Program-made: the position numbers and the translations under genes | Shown here: positions 30,608-40,297 of the stretch, piece after piece | Layout: every line of letters starts with the position of its first letter | Position numbering within the stretch: position 1 is the first letter of the stretch | From: Arthrobacter sp. ISL-85 | GTDB taxonomy: Bacteria > Actinomycetota > Actinomycetes > Actinomycetales > Micrococcaceae | Direction: 5' to 3' | Length of the DNA: 64,000 nucleotides | Assembly: GCF_018613675.1 (NCBI RefSeq) | Contig: NZ_JAGGPQ010000003.1 | Coordinates: 57,972-121,971 of the forward strand | The notes under the pieces: model-generated | Seen by the model: only the letters and a program-made list of their open reading frames with translations | What the model was told of the DNA's origin: nothing | The model's database searches: none

Positions 30608-31930
30608 TTGACTGCTGTCCCTCCCGAGTCTGCGCTGCCAATCGCGCAGTCCCTTGCAGAAGCAAAACTTGATCCCCCGCCTGTCCCGAAAGCTAGCAAG
30701 GCGTTTATGAGCGTGTACGCGCTGGGTCTGTTTGGCATATGGATGGCGATCAATCTGCCGGCATCCGTCACGGTTGCCCTGCGTATTTCTGAGATCGATC
30801 CCGACAACAAAGCAGCCACCTACTCGCTCGTGGCTGGCATCGGCACCATCGCTGCGGCCCTGGCCAACCCGTTTTTCCGGCGTCTGTCCGACCGGACGCG
30901 CAGCCGGTTCGGTCGACGCCGCCCGTGGATTGTTGTAGGCCTCCTGGGATCTGCCCTCGGTGCAGGCATCATCGGCTTCTCCAGCTCAGTGGGCATGCTC
31001 ATTTTGGGCTGGGTCCTAATGCAGGCCTTCGTCAACGCCGCCATCGCGGCAAGCCTCGCGATCGTATCCGACCGTTTTCCCGAGTGCCAGCAAGGTGTTG
31101 CCGGCGCCATTTCAGGAACGGCCAGCGCAGCTGGCAACGTCATCGGGATCTTTTTCATTCAGGCTTTCCCGACCAGTATCCTCGCCCAAATTGGACTGCC
31201 CGTGGTCCTGGCCATAGTCTTCGGTTTCGCACTCGTGGCGATGCTGCGCGACGACCGGCCCGCCAACGGTGACCGGCCGCCGATGAACCTTAGGGACTTC
31301 CTCGGCAGCTTCTACATCAACCCCCGCAAGGCACCCAAATTCGCCTGGTTGCTTCTTGCTATCTTCGCCGTCTCGGTCGGCATGTCAGTTGCGTTCACCT
31401 ACACTGTCTACTTCCTGCAGGACCAGCTTCAGGTCGCGCCGGAGGAACTCACGAACGTGTTGTTCGTAGCGATGCTCCTTTCCGGTGTCGTCTCCGTCGT
31501 AATAGCACCACTGGCGGGGTGGATTACGGACCGTGTTGGCGGCCGCCGGGGAGGGGTGGTTCTCGCTGCGGCAATTATGGCCGCCGGCATGGTGACCATT
31601 GCGACATCATCCACTACGGTCCAGTTCATCATCGGCCAGACCTTAACCGTAGGCATCGGCGCTGGGATACTCTTCGGCACCTACATCGCCCTGGCAATCA
31701 GCACCCTACCTGATGCCACAACCGTTGTCCGCGACCTGGGAGTTCTCAACCTGGCCGCAACAGTCCCGTTTTCCCTAGTGCCATTCGCAGCTCCGGCGGT
31801 TCTGGCCATCGGCGGAGGCGCCCCGAACTACGTTCTCCTCTATCTTGTCGGCGGCGCCATGGCGCTTCTCTCCGTGCCCATGCTCTACATGATCCGCACT
31901 TCCCCGACGAAGAAGGCAACCATCTGCTGA
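30608..31930 (+). CDS. MFS transporter (probable glycoside/sugar uptake)
   Basis: A 440-aa major facilitator with 12 hydrophobic segments. The loop 2-3 motif FFRRLSDRTRSRFGRRRPWI is the signature A motif of this group, resembling GPH/SUC-type sugar transporters. TTG start at 30608 with AAGGACG upstream. First gene of an operon with a GH3 glycosidase: the glycosidase frame begins at or before the transporter's stop. Likely imports the glycoside that the GH3 enzyme splits. Confidence 0.87.
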   Translation: MTAVPPESALPIAQSLAEAKLDPPPVPKASKAFMSVYALGLFGIWMAINLPASVTVALRISEIDPDNKAATYSLVAGIGTIAAALANPFFRRLSDRTRSRFGRRRPWIVVGLLGSALGAGIIGFSSSVGMLILGWVLMQAFVNAAIAASLAIVSDRFPECQQGVAGAISGTASAAGNVIGIFFIQAFPTSILAQIGLPVVLAIVFGFALVAMLRDDRPANGDRPPMNLRDFLGSFYINPRKAPKFAWLLLAIFAVSVGMSVAFTYTVYFLQDQLQVAPEELTNVLFVAMLLSGVVSVVIAPLAGWITDRVGGRRGGVVLAAAIMAAGMVTIATSSTTVQFIIGQTLTVGIGAGILFGTYIALAISTLPDATTVVRDLGVLNLAATVPFSLVPFAAPAVLAIGGGAPNYVLLYLVGGAMALLSVPMLYMIRTSPTKKATIC

Positions 31931-33686
31931 CTGCCGACTACCTGAACCCATCCCTGCCTCCCGAAGCGCGTACCAAAGATCTGCTTTCCCGCATGACGCT
32001 CGAGGAGAAGGGAGGCCTGCTGTTCCACTCCGCGATCGCCGTCCCGGACGCCTACAACCCGGAAAAGGAAGCCGTCAAAGTGGCCGAGAGCCATATCGCG
32101 GGCAAGCACCTCTCGCACTTCAATGTCCCCAACGGTGACGGAGCGGCCGAGATCGCCGCGTGGACCAATCGCCTTCAGGACATCGCCGCCGGCACCCGCC
32201 TGGGCATCCCCGTCACGGTGTCCTCGGACCCGCGCAGCGGATTCCGCTGCAGCCCCTTTACGGGGGAAGCAGTGGATGACCTGTCCCGGTGGCCCGAACA
32301 TACCGGCCTTGCCGCGATAAATAGCACTGACACCGTTAGGTCGTACGCGGATACCGTCCGTCGGGAATTCCTGGCCATGGGTATCCGGGTATACCTCGGA
32401 CCAATGGCCGATCTTTTCAGCGAACCTCGTTGGTCACGTGGGTACGGCACGTTCGGTGAAGACCCCGAGACAGCATCCAGGCTCACAGCCGCCTTCATCG
32501 AGGGACTTCGGGGCGGCACCGACCTCGGCCTGTCAGTGTCGCAGCGGTCGTCAAATACTTCCCTGGCGCCGGTCCCCAGCTCAACGGAAATGATGCCCAC
32601 GACATCCGTTATTCGGAGCAGGTTTACCCCGGAAATGAACAGCAGCTCCACCTGCGCCCATTTGAAGCAGCATTCGACGCGGGCGTTACCCAGCTCATGA
32701 CTTATTACGCGAAGCCGGTCGGCACGCCCTGGGAAGAGGTCGGGTTTGCGTTCAACAAGAGCGTCGTCAAAGACCTCCTCCGGTCTCACTATCGCTTTGA
32801 AGGAATCGTGATGACCGACTGGAACGTCATTGATTCCGCCACGGTTGGTGACATCACGTTCGGGCCCAATGCCTTTGGCCTTGAGCACATGACCCCCTCG
32901 GAGCGGTTGAAGATTGCAGTCGAGTTAGGCGTGGACCAGTTTGGAGGCGACATCTGCACGGAACTAGTCGTGGAACTTGTGCGCTCCGGCCAGTTGACCG
33001 TAACCAGGATCGACCAGTCCGTCCGGCGCCTCTTGCTGGAAAAATTCCGGCTTGGTCTCTTCGAAAGCCGTTTCGTCGACATCGAGGCCGCCAAGGCTGT
33101 GGGCTCCGACGTAGAGCTCCAAAGGAAAGGCCGCGAGGCCCAGGCAGCGGCGCTGACCCTGCTCAGCAACCCGGAGCAGCTACTCCCCATCAAACCGGGA
33201 GCGCGTGTCTACACCGAGGGGTTGAACTTGGGTGACTCTTGGGACGGCTTTGTCCAAGTGAAAGCCCCCGAGGAAGCTGACGTGATACTCGTGCGCCTGG
33301 ACGCGCCGTGGGAAGCAGACCCTGACAGCGTTCTGGGCGACTTCTTTCACGGCGGCTCACTTGAGTTTGCGCCGGACACTGTTGACCGCCTGCGGAAGCT
33401 CTCCACGCACGCCCCTGTCATAGCTTCAGTGTTTCTCGAACGACCAGCCATCCTTGCCCCGCTACTGCCACACGTCAAAGTCCTGGTGGGTGACTTCGGA
33501 ATTGCAGATACTGTCTTGGCCGATGCATTGAGCGGCGCCCAGCAGCTGACCGGGCAACTGCCCTTCGACATCCCCGAGACCATGAAGGCCGTCGAGGAAT
33601 CCCGAGAAGACGTACCGTTCGACACGGCACAGCCACTGTTCACACACGGACACTCCGCGTCGATGGCTGCCACTCCATCCGTCTAA
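31927..33686 (+). pseudogene. GH3-family glycoside hydrolase (beta-glucosidase type), one frameshift
   Basis: Reads YLNPSLPPEARTKDLLSRMT, LEEKGGLLFHS and RWSRGYGTFGEDPETASRLT in one frame; the frame is then lost at about 32533. The other frame continues VAAVVKYFPGAG, ...NGNDAHDIRYSEQVYPGNEQ, MTYYAKPVGTPW and the catalytic-nucleophile motif GIVMTDWN (Asp codon 32817-32819). One missing base (ggcctg for ggccctg) explains it. There is no ATG/GTG/TTG at the expected N-terminus; the first ATG (31993) would remove about 20 conserved residues, and upstream codons are CTG (31927), so the start is unclear. The C-terminal FnIII-like domain is absent and length is otherwise near 585 codons. Confidence 0.85.
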
Positions 33687-33697
33687 ATCCCGCACGT

Positions 33698-33740
33698 GCA
33701 TAGTCGTACCTCCGGACAAGGTCTGGAGGTACGACTATGC
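33698..33740 (+). terminator. Terminator of the glycosidase operon
   Basis: GCATAGTCGTACCTCCGGAC (33698-33717) pairs with GTCTGGAGGTACGACTATGC (33721-33740), 19 of 20 pairs plus a G-T, around a 3-base loop. Confidence 0.8.
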
Positions 33741-33767
33741 ATAGCCATGCAACGAAAGACGTTAGAA

Positions 33768-33992
33768 ATGCCAAACGACTTTGTCGTGTCCATAAACGCC
33801 CTGGATCCCCACAGCCTCAACACGGAACTGGACCAGGTAGTAGCAGAGGCTCAACAAGTGGCCATGGCACAGGGCCGCCACGGAATACTCGTCACGCAAA
33901 ACACTTACAGCTCATACACGGTGAGCCTTAGCCCAGCAGTACCGTATGGCGTAACCATGAAGCGCCGACACTGGCATGCCGAACGTGACTGA
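33768..33992 (+). CDS. Small hypothetical protein
   Basis: A 74-aa ORF from ATG 33768: MPNDFVVSINALDPHSLNTE, then 'LDQVVAEAQQVAMAQGRHGI' and a strand-rich end. No family recognised. It overlaps the next gene by 17 nt, which argues that both are translated. Codon use (frequent C or G in third position) looks coding. The ribosome-binding site is weak (GAAAG). Confidence 0.55.
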   Translation: MPNDFVVSINALDPHSLNTELDQVVAEAQQVAMAQGRHGILVTQNTYSSYTVSLSPAVPYGVTMKRRHWHAERD

Positions 33993-34563
33993 CGACCTCT
34001 CTGGCCCACTTGGCACTGACCACAAGGCGGATGCCAGCCGCCGGCTGAACAGTGCCGACGGACTCCGCGAAAAGATGCTACAACCCATCCACGAAGGAAT
34101 GGACATACAACCGTCAACCCTAGCCACGGCCCGCCATCACATCGAAAACCTTTTAAGCGCCCTCGCATATGGGACGTCCACTAGAGACAGCCACCTCCTG
34201 AGTGAATTGATGAAAGATCTTGGAGGCAACGAAGGGACCAACAAGGCAGGGCACATCGACCTCGGGGTTCCGAATTCGGGTCACCCAAACGGCACATACG
34301 TGCAAACGGTGAGCAATATCAACGTCTCAATCCACGGCAACTCCGCCCTCTATACCGCCATTTACCAAAACTGGAATGTCGCACGGAACCCGATCTGTAC
34401 CTCCCTGGGCCTCTACACCGGGAAAATCGATGCAGGCCCTCAAACCTGGAGATGGACAGACCACCGTGTCTCGCCCTTCCGCGCAGACGAAAGCGAAGAT
34501 GCAGCAAGGAACTTCATCTGGCAGCCCATCGTCCGCGAATTCCAGCAAACGTTCGTCTCGTAA
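33976..34563 (+). CDS. SnoaL/NTF2-like fold protein
   Basis: A 195-aa protein. The C-terminal 130 residues look like a SnoaL-type NTF2 fold: an N-terminal helix pair ('LATARHHIENLLSALAYGTS'), then the beta-rich part ending GPQTWRWTDHRVSPFRADES, where the WRI/WRW...DHRV segment is typical of SnoaL-like proteins that lack known enzymatic assignment. The ATG at 33976 lies inside the preceding small ORF. Function unknown. Confidence 0.6.
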   Translation: MPNVTDDLSGPLGTDHKADASRRLNSADGLREKMLQPIHEGMDIQPSTLATARHHIENLLSALAYGTSTRDSHLLSELMKDLGGNEGTNKAGHIDLGVPNSGHPNGTYVQTVSNINVSIHGNSALYTAIYQNWNVARNPICTSLGLYTGKIDAGPQTWRWTDHRVSPFRADESEDAARNFIWQPIVREFQQTFVS

Positions 34564-34602
34564 CCCCAGGGATTCGAGGCACTTTGTACGGAGGACGGTT
34601 CA

Positions 34603-34634
34603 GGTGCCCGTAAGGGGATCTCCTTGCGGGCGCC
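34603..34634 (+). terminator. Terminator hairpin
   Basis: GGTGCCCGTAAGG (34603-34615) pairs with CCTTGCGGGCGCC (34622-34634) around a 6-base loop. The remaining bases to 34927 show no gene. Confidence 0.75.
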
Positions 34635-34927
34635 GACCCCTTTGTCCTATTCGGGCTTGGTGTGTGAGTCGCCGAGACATATGACTCCTTTTTCGCAGCG
34701 CTATTTGGCTTGCTCGCCTATCCAGCCGTCCCGTTTGCGGATCTTGCGGGCGCCAGCATTTCATAACCTCCGGGTGGCGAGTTTCCATCCCTTGTTGAGA
34801 CCCCCTAAAACGCGCCGCTCACCGAAGGCCGGACGGGTGTGGATCTCGCACGTCACTACCAACCTAACTTGGGACCAGCCAGCAGGGGCCGGCCGACCGG
34901 ATCAGGTGCTGGCCCGGCAGAGTGGCA

Positions 34928-35980
34928 TCAGCGAAGGACGGACGGGTGTGGTTCTGTGATGGGTACGTCGATGTCGTGGCCCTGGGAGCGCAGGTACACC
35001 ACGTGGCTGGCCGTTTCGGATACCGCCAGGCGGAGCGAGAAGGCCTGCAGGGACTCCCAGCCGCGGGACCAGGTCAGGTGCCGTGCGATGCCCCAGACGG
35101 TACTTGGCCGGTGCTTCTCCAGCACCCGTAGGACCTCGGCGGAGCGTTCGCGGTTGTGCTCGATCAGCTGTGCGACGCGGCGCTGCATGCCGGAGAACCG
35201 GTACTCGTGCGCGGGGCAGACCTCCATCGCATCCTCGAACGCGATCAGGTCCAGGGATTCGTAATAGTCCGCCAGCGGGTTGGCCGGGCCGGGCAGCTCC
35301 AGGGCTATGTGCGGGGAGATGCGCGGCAGGACGTGGTCCCCGCTGAAGATCATCGCGTGCGGCTCATCGACCAGGCAGATGTGCCCCGGGGAATGCCCGG
35401 GGGTGGTGACCACGCGCAGGTGAAGGCCCTTGGCGGGCACCAGGGTGCCGTGGGCGAGGCGCAGGTCCGGGTCCGCGAGGTTCCGCAGATGGGTGAGCGT
35501 TTGATGGTTCATGGCGACCTCGTCCAGACGGTTGTGCGGAACGCCCCAGAGTGCCAACTCCTCGCGGTGGGTGCGTAAGATAAGGTCGGGGTCTTCGGGT
35601 TCCGTGAGTCGGCGCATTTCCTTATCCCCGAGGGCAACCCATGCCTTCGTTGCTGTGCGCAGGCGGGCGGCCATGCCCAGGTGGTCGGAGTGGAAATGGG
35701 TTGCGACGATCCCCGTCAGGTCGGCCAGGCCCAGGCCTGCCTGCCGCAGGCCGGCGACCAGGTACTCGAGGCCAGCGTCGCTGTCCCAGCCTGGATCGAT
35801 CAGGACGGCGTCGCCGTCGCCCAGGAGCAGGTAGCTCAGGGTGTAGCGCATGGGATTGTCCGGGAACGGGACGGGGATGGACCATACCTCCCCGCTGAGC
35901 CGTTCCACCGGCGGCAACACCTTGTTCTGCCATGCTTCTTTCTGCGCGTGGCCGGTCAGGGTAATCGACGGCAGGCTCAT
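34928..35980 (-). CDS. MBL-fold metallo-hydrolase
   Basis: A 350-aa metallo-beta-lactamase-fold hydrolase. The dinuclear metal motif is THFHSDH (His95, His97, Asp99, His100); further ligands are in TTPGHSPGHI and FSGDHVLPR, and the late CPAHEYRF His. A C-terminal winged-helix-like extension ('VLRVLEKHRPSTVWGIARHL') is common in the LACTB2/glyoxalase-II-like hydrolases that act on thioesters. The ATG at 35980 follows GAAAGGA. Substrate unknown. Confidence 0.88.
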   Translation of the reverse strand: MSLPSITLTGHAQKEAWQNKVLPPVERLSGEVWSIPVPFPDNPMRYTLSYLLLGDGDAVLIDPGWDSDAGLEYLVAGLRQAGLGLADLTGIVATHFHSDHLGMAARLRTATKAWVALGDKEMRRLTEPEDPDLILRTHREELALWGVPHNRLDEVAMNHQTLTHLRNLADPDLRLAHGTLVPAKGLHLRVVTTPGHSPGHICLVDEPHAMIFSGDHVLPRISPHIALELPGPANPLADYYESLDLIAFEDAMEVCPAHEYRFSGMQRRVAQLIEHNRERSAEVLRVLEKHRPSTVWGIARHLTWSRGWESLQAFSLRLAVSETASHVVYLRSQGHDIDVPITEPHPSVLR

Positions 35981-36256
35981 CAGTTCCTTTCATGGACCGC
36001 GAGGCATGGGCGCGGCCCGGCCCGTCCGGATCCTGGATGTACTTCGTGGTTTCAAGGCAAAACTGAGTTTTGCCCTGGGCATGGAAGGCGGAGAGGGTGG
36101 CGACGCCCGGGCGCCCGGACATCCGCCTCACTGGCGAGCCATTATACATTACTATCGTGCCAGTAGAAAAAACTTCGTGCCGATGAGTGGCACAAACTTG
36201 CCGGCCTGTTTCAGCCGTCTACGAACGCAACACTGTTATTTGAAGGAGTTGACGCC

Positions 36257-36730
36257 GTGATTATTGATTCCCAGGTTCACGTCTATGACGCTGACACGCT
36301 CGAAAGGCCATGGCGCAACTTCCCTGACGATTTCCCAGTCTTCAACTGGCACGACCACGTCACGGGCGACGAGATGGTCGCGGCGATGGACGCTGTCGGC
36401 GTGGACGGTGCAATCATAGTGTCACCAACGCGTTGTACGGTTACGACGCTAGCTACGCGGAAAGCGTGCATCGCGCTCATCCCGGTAGGTTTGCCCTGGT
36501 CAAACCCGTTGATTCACATGACCCGGCGGTGGCCGATGTCATTGCCGACTGGTCAACGATTCCGGGCACGGTCGGAATCCGTATCCTCAAAGGGGTTGAG
36601 ACAGCAGGAGAACCGGACATCGATGGATTCAACCCGATCGCGCGTGCGGCAGCCCGGCACGACAGTGCTGTCAACTTCTTTTGTTGGTTCAACCTGGACA
36701 TCGCCACGGATCTGATCGATCGCCCTCCGC
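36257..36730 (+). pseudogene. Amidohydrolase-2 family protein, frameshifted and truncated
   Basis: Starts MIIDSQVHVYDADTLERPWR with the DxxxHxY metal-type motif of amidohydrolase-2 proteins (GTG 36257 after AAGGAG). At about 36425 the frame slips by one base: the expected continuation NALYGYDASYAESVHRAHPG is in the next frame and runs to DIATDLIDRP (about 36726), where homology stops. Roughly the C-terminal 40% with the remaining metal ligands is missing, so this is a real pseudogene. Confidence 0.8.
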
Positions 36731-37389
36731 CTGCTGCATTGGGGGTTCCTGCGTTACCTCCTTTCGACTCTGTTCGGCAGGCTGGGTGGCCTGCACCTAT
36801 TCAGGGGCCGGGGGAGTTGGTCCGACATGACCTCCACGATTTCGATATACAACCTTCTAACGCGCCATCTCAGCGATGCGGAGAGTGTCCGGCCCTCCTT
36901 CATGCAGCCAAAAAGCGTGTGGACACTATCCAGACTTACGTCTGTTTTATTGCCTGCCCGGCCCGGGATTTCAGGTGTTCGCGGACCCGCTGGCTGTAGC
37001 CCCCGGACCGGTTTGTTGAAAGTGTGCAGGAATCGACGGTGTGCTCTTCTTCCCGAGGCAGCCACCGCCGTAGTGACGGCTGTAGTTGACGGATATCGGA
37101 ACGCCACCGCTATGCCCGAATGCTTACTCCGTAAGAGTGGCCAGGGTCCCGGACATGTAAGGCGCTGATTTGGAAAAGTGTGATGCACCCTTCCTCGGTG
37201 TCGCCAGCACGAAGTTGTTGACGTTGGCATGATTCCTGCACAGGCGTTGTCGAAGTGCCAGCTTGGAATCTATGGCTGCTCGAAGTGGTTCTACAAGAAG
37301 CTGGAATCCGCCTCTAATCTGACGCCGTCGGACGGCACCAGACTGAGCTCCGGTTAGGCCGCGGCTCATGCTGATCTCGAAGAACGGCC
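36731..37389. other. Degenerate region with an operator-like dyad
   Basis: No gene. GTGTGGACACTATCCAGAC (36917-36935) is a degenerate copy of the dyad seen in perfect form at 57759-57779 and at 19508-19526. Confidence 0.5.
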
Positions 37390-38278
37390 TCATAGACCCG
37401 ATTCCGCAGGGCGGAATGCCCAAGGCCGGCTAAGCGACACAACCGTTCGGGTTGTCTCTGCTTGGGCCACGTGGACGTTGACGCCCAGGTCCCGGATGTT
37501 GTCCCGCATCTCGAGCGGAAGCTGGTCGTCCGTGATGACGGCATTCAGCCTTTCCAGCGGCGCAACGTTCAAACGAGACACGGCGCCGAACTTGGCGCTG
37601 TCCGCAAGCAGGAAGCACGACGATGACGCCTCCAGCGCGGCCAGCTTCACCTCGACCTTGTCCATCGAGGGTGTGGTGACACCCCGGGCGCCATGTTCCA
37701 GGAGCCCGTCCTAAGGAAGAACATTTCGATGTTTATCGCCTTCACGACGTCCGCGGCGATACGCCCGCAACTTGAGGCGCTCGACTGGTCAACAACACCA
37801 CCGGTGCGGATCGTCTCAACCTCCGGGTAGGCGAACAGGCTTGTGACCTTGTAGATGTCGTTCGTCACCACAGTGAGGTTCTGGCGGCCGGCGAGGTGCG
37901 GCACCACGCATCAAGGAATACCACCATGCCGTCTTCCACGAACCCGGATGCCAGGCCGGCGATCGCCTGCTCCCTGGCAGGCAACAACTGTCCGCGGGAC
38001 TCACGTTCGCGCGGAGGTTCCTGGCTTGTCCAATCGGCGAGTCGCACACCGCCGTGGACTGAGACCACCTGGCCCTGGTCCTCCAGGACAGTGATGTCCC
38101 GGCGGACGGTCATGTGGGAGACCTTCATGTAGTCCGTCAAGCTGCGGATACTCAGGACACCCTCGCGGCCTAGAAGTCGAAGGATCTCCTGATGGCGTTG
38201 TTCAGGGATACGTGGTCGCGCTGCTGGGCTCACGGCTTCTCTCCTTGGGCGTGCCGCTGCCCGGAAGGCATCGAGCAA
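37390..38278 (-). pseudogene. DeoR-family regulator, multiply frameshifted
   Basis: Three frames together make one DeoR protein: IPEQRHQEILRLLGREGVLS with SIRSLTDYMKVSHMTVRRDI (HTH) and EQAIAGLASGFVEDGMVVFL; then (after a small deletion near 37905) PHLAGRQNLTVVTNDIYKVT and GRIAADVVKAINIEMFFLRT; then (slip near 37683) VEVKLAALEASSSCFLLADS and AKFGAVSRLNVAPLERLNAV. It is a paralogue of the split DeoR gene at 20430-20830/25310-25850. Regulated genes are unknown. Confidence 0.85.
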
Positions 38279-38487
38279 GGCAACGCAGGTCTCCCGGCCG
38301 TAGTTGCAGCCAAAACACGGCTGGGGGACCGGCGTGCGTGCGGTATGGTTCTGGGCCTGGACCGGCTTACAAACTGGGACGGCTACGGGCGGTTGAACGT
38401 GTGACGGCGACCCCCGCCGTTGCGGTGGAGGGGCCGCCCTTTCCGGGCCACCGTGTTGTCACTTCCCCAGAATCGGTGACAGAAGCG

Positions 38488-39279
38488 TCAGGATTTTGAG
38501 CTGGGCCGACCGGGTATATGGCTGAGGATAGATTTAGAAAAGCCGCCATCGACGCAGATGTCCTGCCCGGTGACGTAGCCCGATAGTGGGCTTACAAGAA
38601 ATTCGATAACATTGGCAATCTCCAGGGGGTCCCCGATTCGTGCCAGAGGGATGATATTTTCCCTGGCCTTTTTGATTTGGGGATCCTCATACATTTTTTC
38701 GGTCATTCGCGTGTGGGTCATGCCCGGGGAGACTACGTTTGCGCGGATTCCGTCGGGCGCCCATTCCAGTGCGAGTGTTTGGGCCAGCATCGTCAAAGCA
38801 GCTTTGCTGGGGCTGTAAGCGCCGGATCCGGCGTGGGGGAGCTGACCGGACATGGAAGAGGTAAAGCAGGCGGCGCCCTGGCTCTGTTTCAAGTGGGGGT
38901 AGCTTGCTTTGGCAAGAAGCCACGCGCTGCGGAGGTTGACGGAGAACATGTTGTCCCAGTCTTCAAGTGACACGTCACAGATCGCACCGGGGTTGGCGAT
39001 TCCCGCGTTTGCTACCAAGGCGTCCAGGCCGCCGAAGTCAGCTACCGCGGCCTCTACCAGCTGGCTTGGCGCATCGGGGTCACCGAGATCTCCCGTCAGT
39101 GCGATGGCCGTACCGCCGAGGGACTGGATTGAGCGAACGACTTGCTCTTGGCTGCTGTTCGGTTCGTGTCCACAGACGGCGATCATCGGGTGCACACCCC
39201 GGGCCAGGGCAGCCTCTGCGATTCTCACGCAGGTAGCCGCTCCTATGCCGCTGCTTCCGCCGGTAACCAAAGCTCTCAT
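38488..39279 (-). CDS. SDR-family oxidoreductase
   Basis: A 263-aa classical short-chain dehydrogenase: cofactor loop TGGSSGIG (6-13), NAG at 91-93, catalytic Ser around 142, and YSPSK with Tyr155 and Lys159; the C-terminus GYVTGQDICVDGGFS is standard. The ATG at 39279 follows GAAAGGA. It is the last gene of a minus-strand operon (transporter 40298, isomerase 39433, SDR), separated from the isomerase by 153 bp. Probably oxidises the hydroxyl of a sugar or polyol intermediate. Confidence 0.88.
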   Translation of the reverse strand: MRALVTGGSSGIGAATCVRIAEAALARGVHPMIAVCGHEPNSSQEQVVRSIQSLGGTAIALTGDLGDPDAPSQLVEAAVADFGGLDALVANAGIANPGAICDVSLEDWDNMFSVNLRSAWLLAKASYPHLKQSQGAACFTSSMSGQLPHAGSGAYSPSKAALTMLAQTLALEWAPDGIRANVVSPGMTHTRMTEKMYEDPQIKKARENIIPLARIGDPLEIANVIEFLVSPLSGYVTGQDICVDGGFSKSILSHIPGRPSSKS

Positions 39280-39432
39280 CGCGCACAGTTCCTTTCACTA
39301 GTGGTTCATAAAAATCTTTTCGACTACCAAGCGGTAGAAATCACGGCCAGCAACGGCTTGTTTTGCAGGATTCCGGCTGTAGACCGAGTTTCTGTTCTAA
39401 ACGCCGGCTGGCTCGCGCGCTCGAACCCTTGG

Positions 39433-40254
39433 CTAATGCCCCAGGTCCCAGCCGTTGTTCTTGAGATCCTGCATCGCCTTATTAAATTCCTGAACGGGGT
39501 TTTCTTCACGAATTATTTCAAGAACGACATTATTGACGCCACACGTTTCTTGTACTGCTTTACCCAACCCGTTCCAGTCGATCACTCCGGTGCCAATTGG
39601 ATCATGGCCCCAGGTTTCCGTGCCCGTATCAGAAATATGCACCAGTCCAATTGATCCGTGATGGGAGAGCAGGCTCTGTACGGGATCCTCTCCGATGTAT
39701 GCAGCGTTCGCGACGTCGTAAACGATCTTGACTGAGTCGTCGTTGATCGAGCTGACGACGCCTACCAGGTCCTGGATGGTGGGAGTGAAGCAATAGGGGG
39801 TGTTCTCGAAAAGCAGGCGCGCGCCGGCCTGCTTGGCAAGCGGGATGAGATTTTCCAGGCTCTCGTACATCCACCCGTAGGTCTTTTCGAGCGAAGGTGA
39901 GATCATCGGGCGTCTGGTGCCGGGGGATATCACAACTTCGGGAACGTCCCAGGCTTCGGCCAGGTCGATCACCTGTTTGATGTGCTCCACACTTTTGCGG
40001 CGCATATTAGCGCCGGGGCTCGCCAAGTTGATGTCATATCCACCGGCATTCAACGACCTGATTTTGGCGCCGTATTCATTGAGCCTTGCATAAGTTACCG
40101 AGCGTTCGGAGCCGGTTATTTCGTCCGGCCAGCAATGTGGGGAGCTGACCGGAACTTCGAAGGTCTTATACCCGTTGTCAACCAACTCCCCAATAGCATC
40201 AATAGCGGTGGATGACCATAAATAGGAAAATGTGTTGATAATCATTTGATTCAT
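39433..40254 (-). CDS. Sugar phosphate isomerase/epimerase (AP-endonuclease-2 TIM barrel)
   Basis: A 273-aa xylose-isomerase-like TIM barrel. Metal-ligand region: LLFENTPYCFTPT (Glu), KIVYDVANAAYIGED (Asp), GLVHISDT (His/Asp) and VVLEIIREE (Glu). The start at 40254 follows AGAGGA; upstream in-frame codons lie in the transporter gap and are not supported. Between the MHS transporter and the SDR, so probably converts an imported sugar or polyol derivative (inference). Confidence 0.86.
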   Translation of the reverse strand: MNQMIINTFSYLWSSTAIDAIGELVDNGYKTFEVPVSSPHCWPDEITGSERSVTYARLNEYGAKIRSLNAGGYDINLASPGANMRRKSVEHIKQVIDLAEAWDVPEVVISPGTRRPMISPSLEKTYGWMYESLENLIPLAKQAGARLLFENTPYCFTPTIQDLVGVVSSINDDSVKIVYDVANAAYIGEDPVQSLLSHHGSIGLVHISDTGTETWGHDPIGTGVIDWNGLGKAVQETCGVNNVVLEIIREENPVQEFNKAMQDLKNNGWDLGH

Positions 40255-40297
40255 TTCGAAACATCCTCTTAGTTCTGCGCCGATATGGAAAGAGTGC

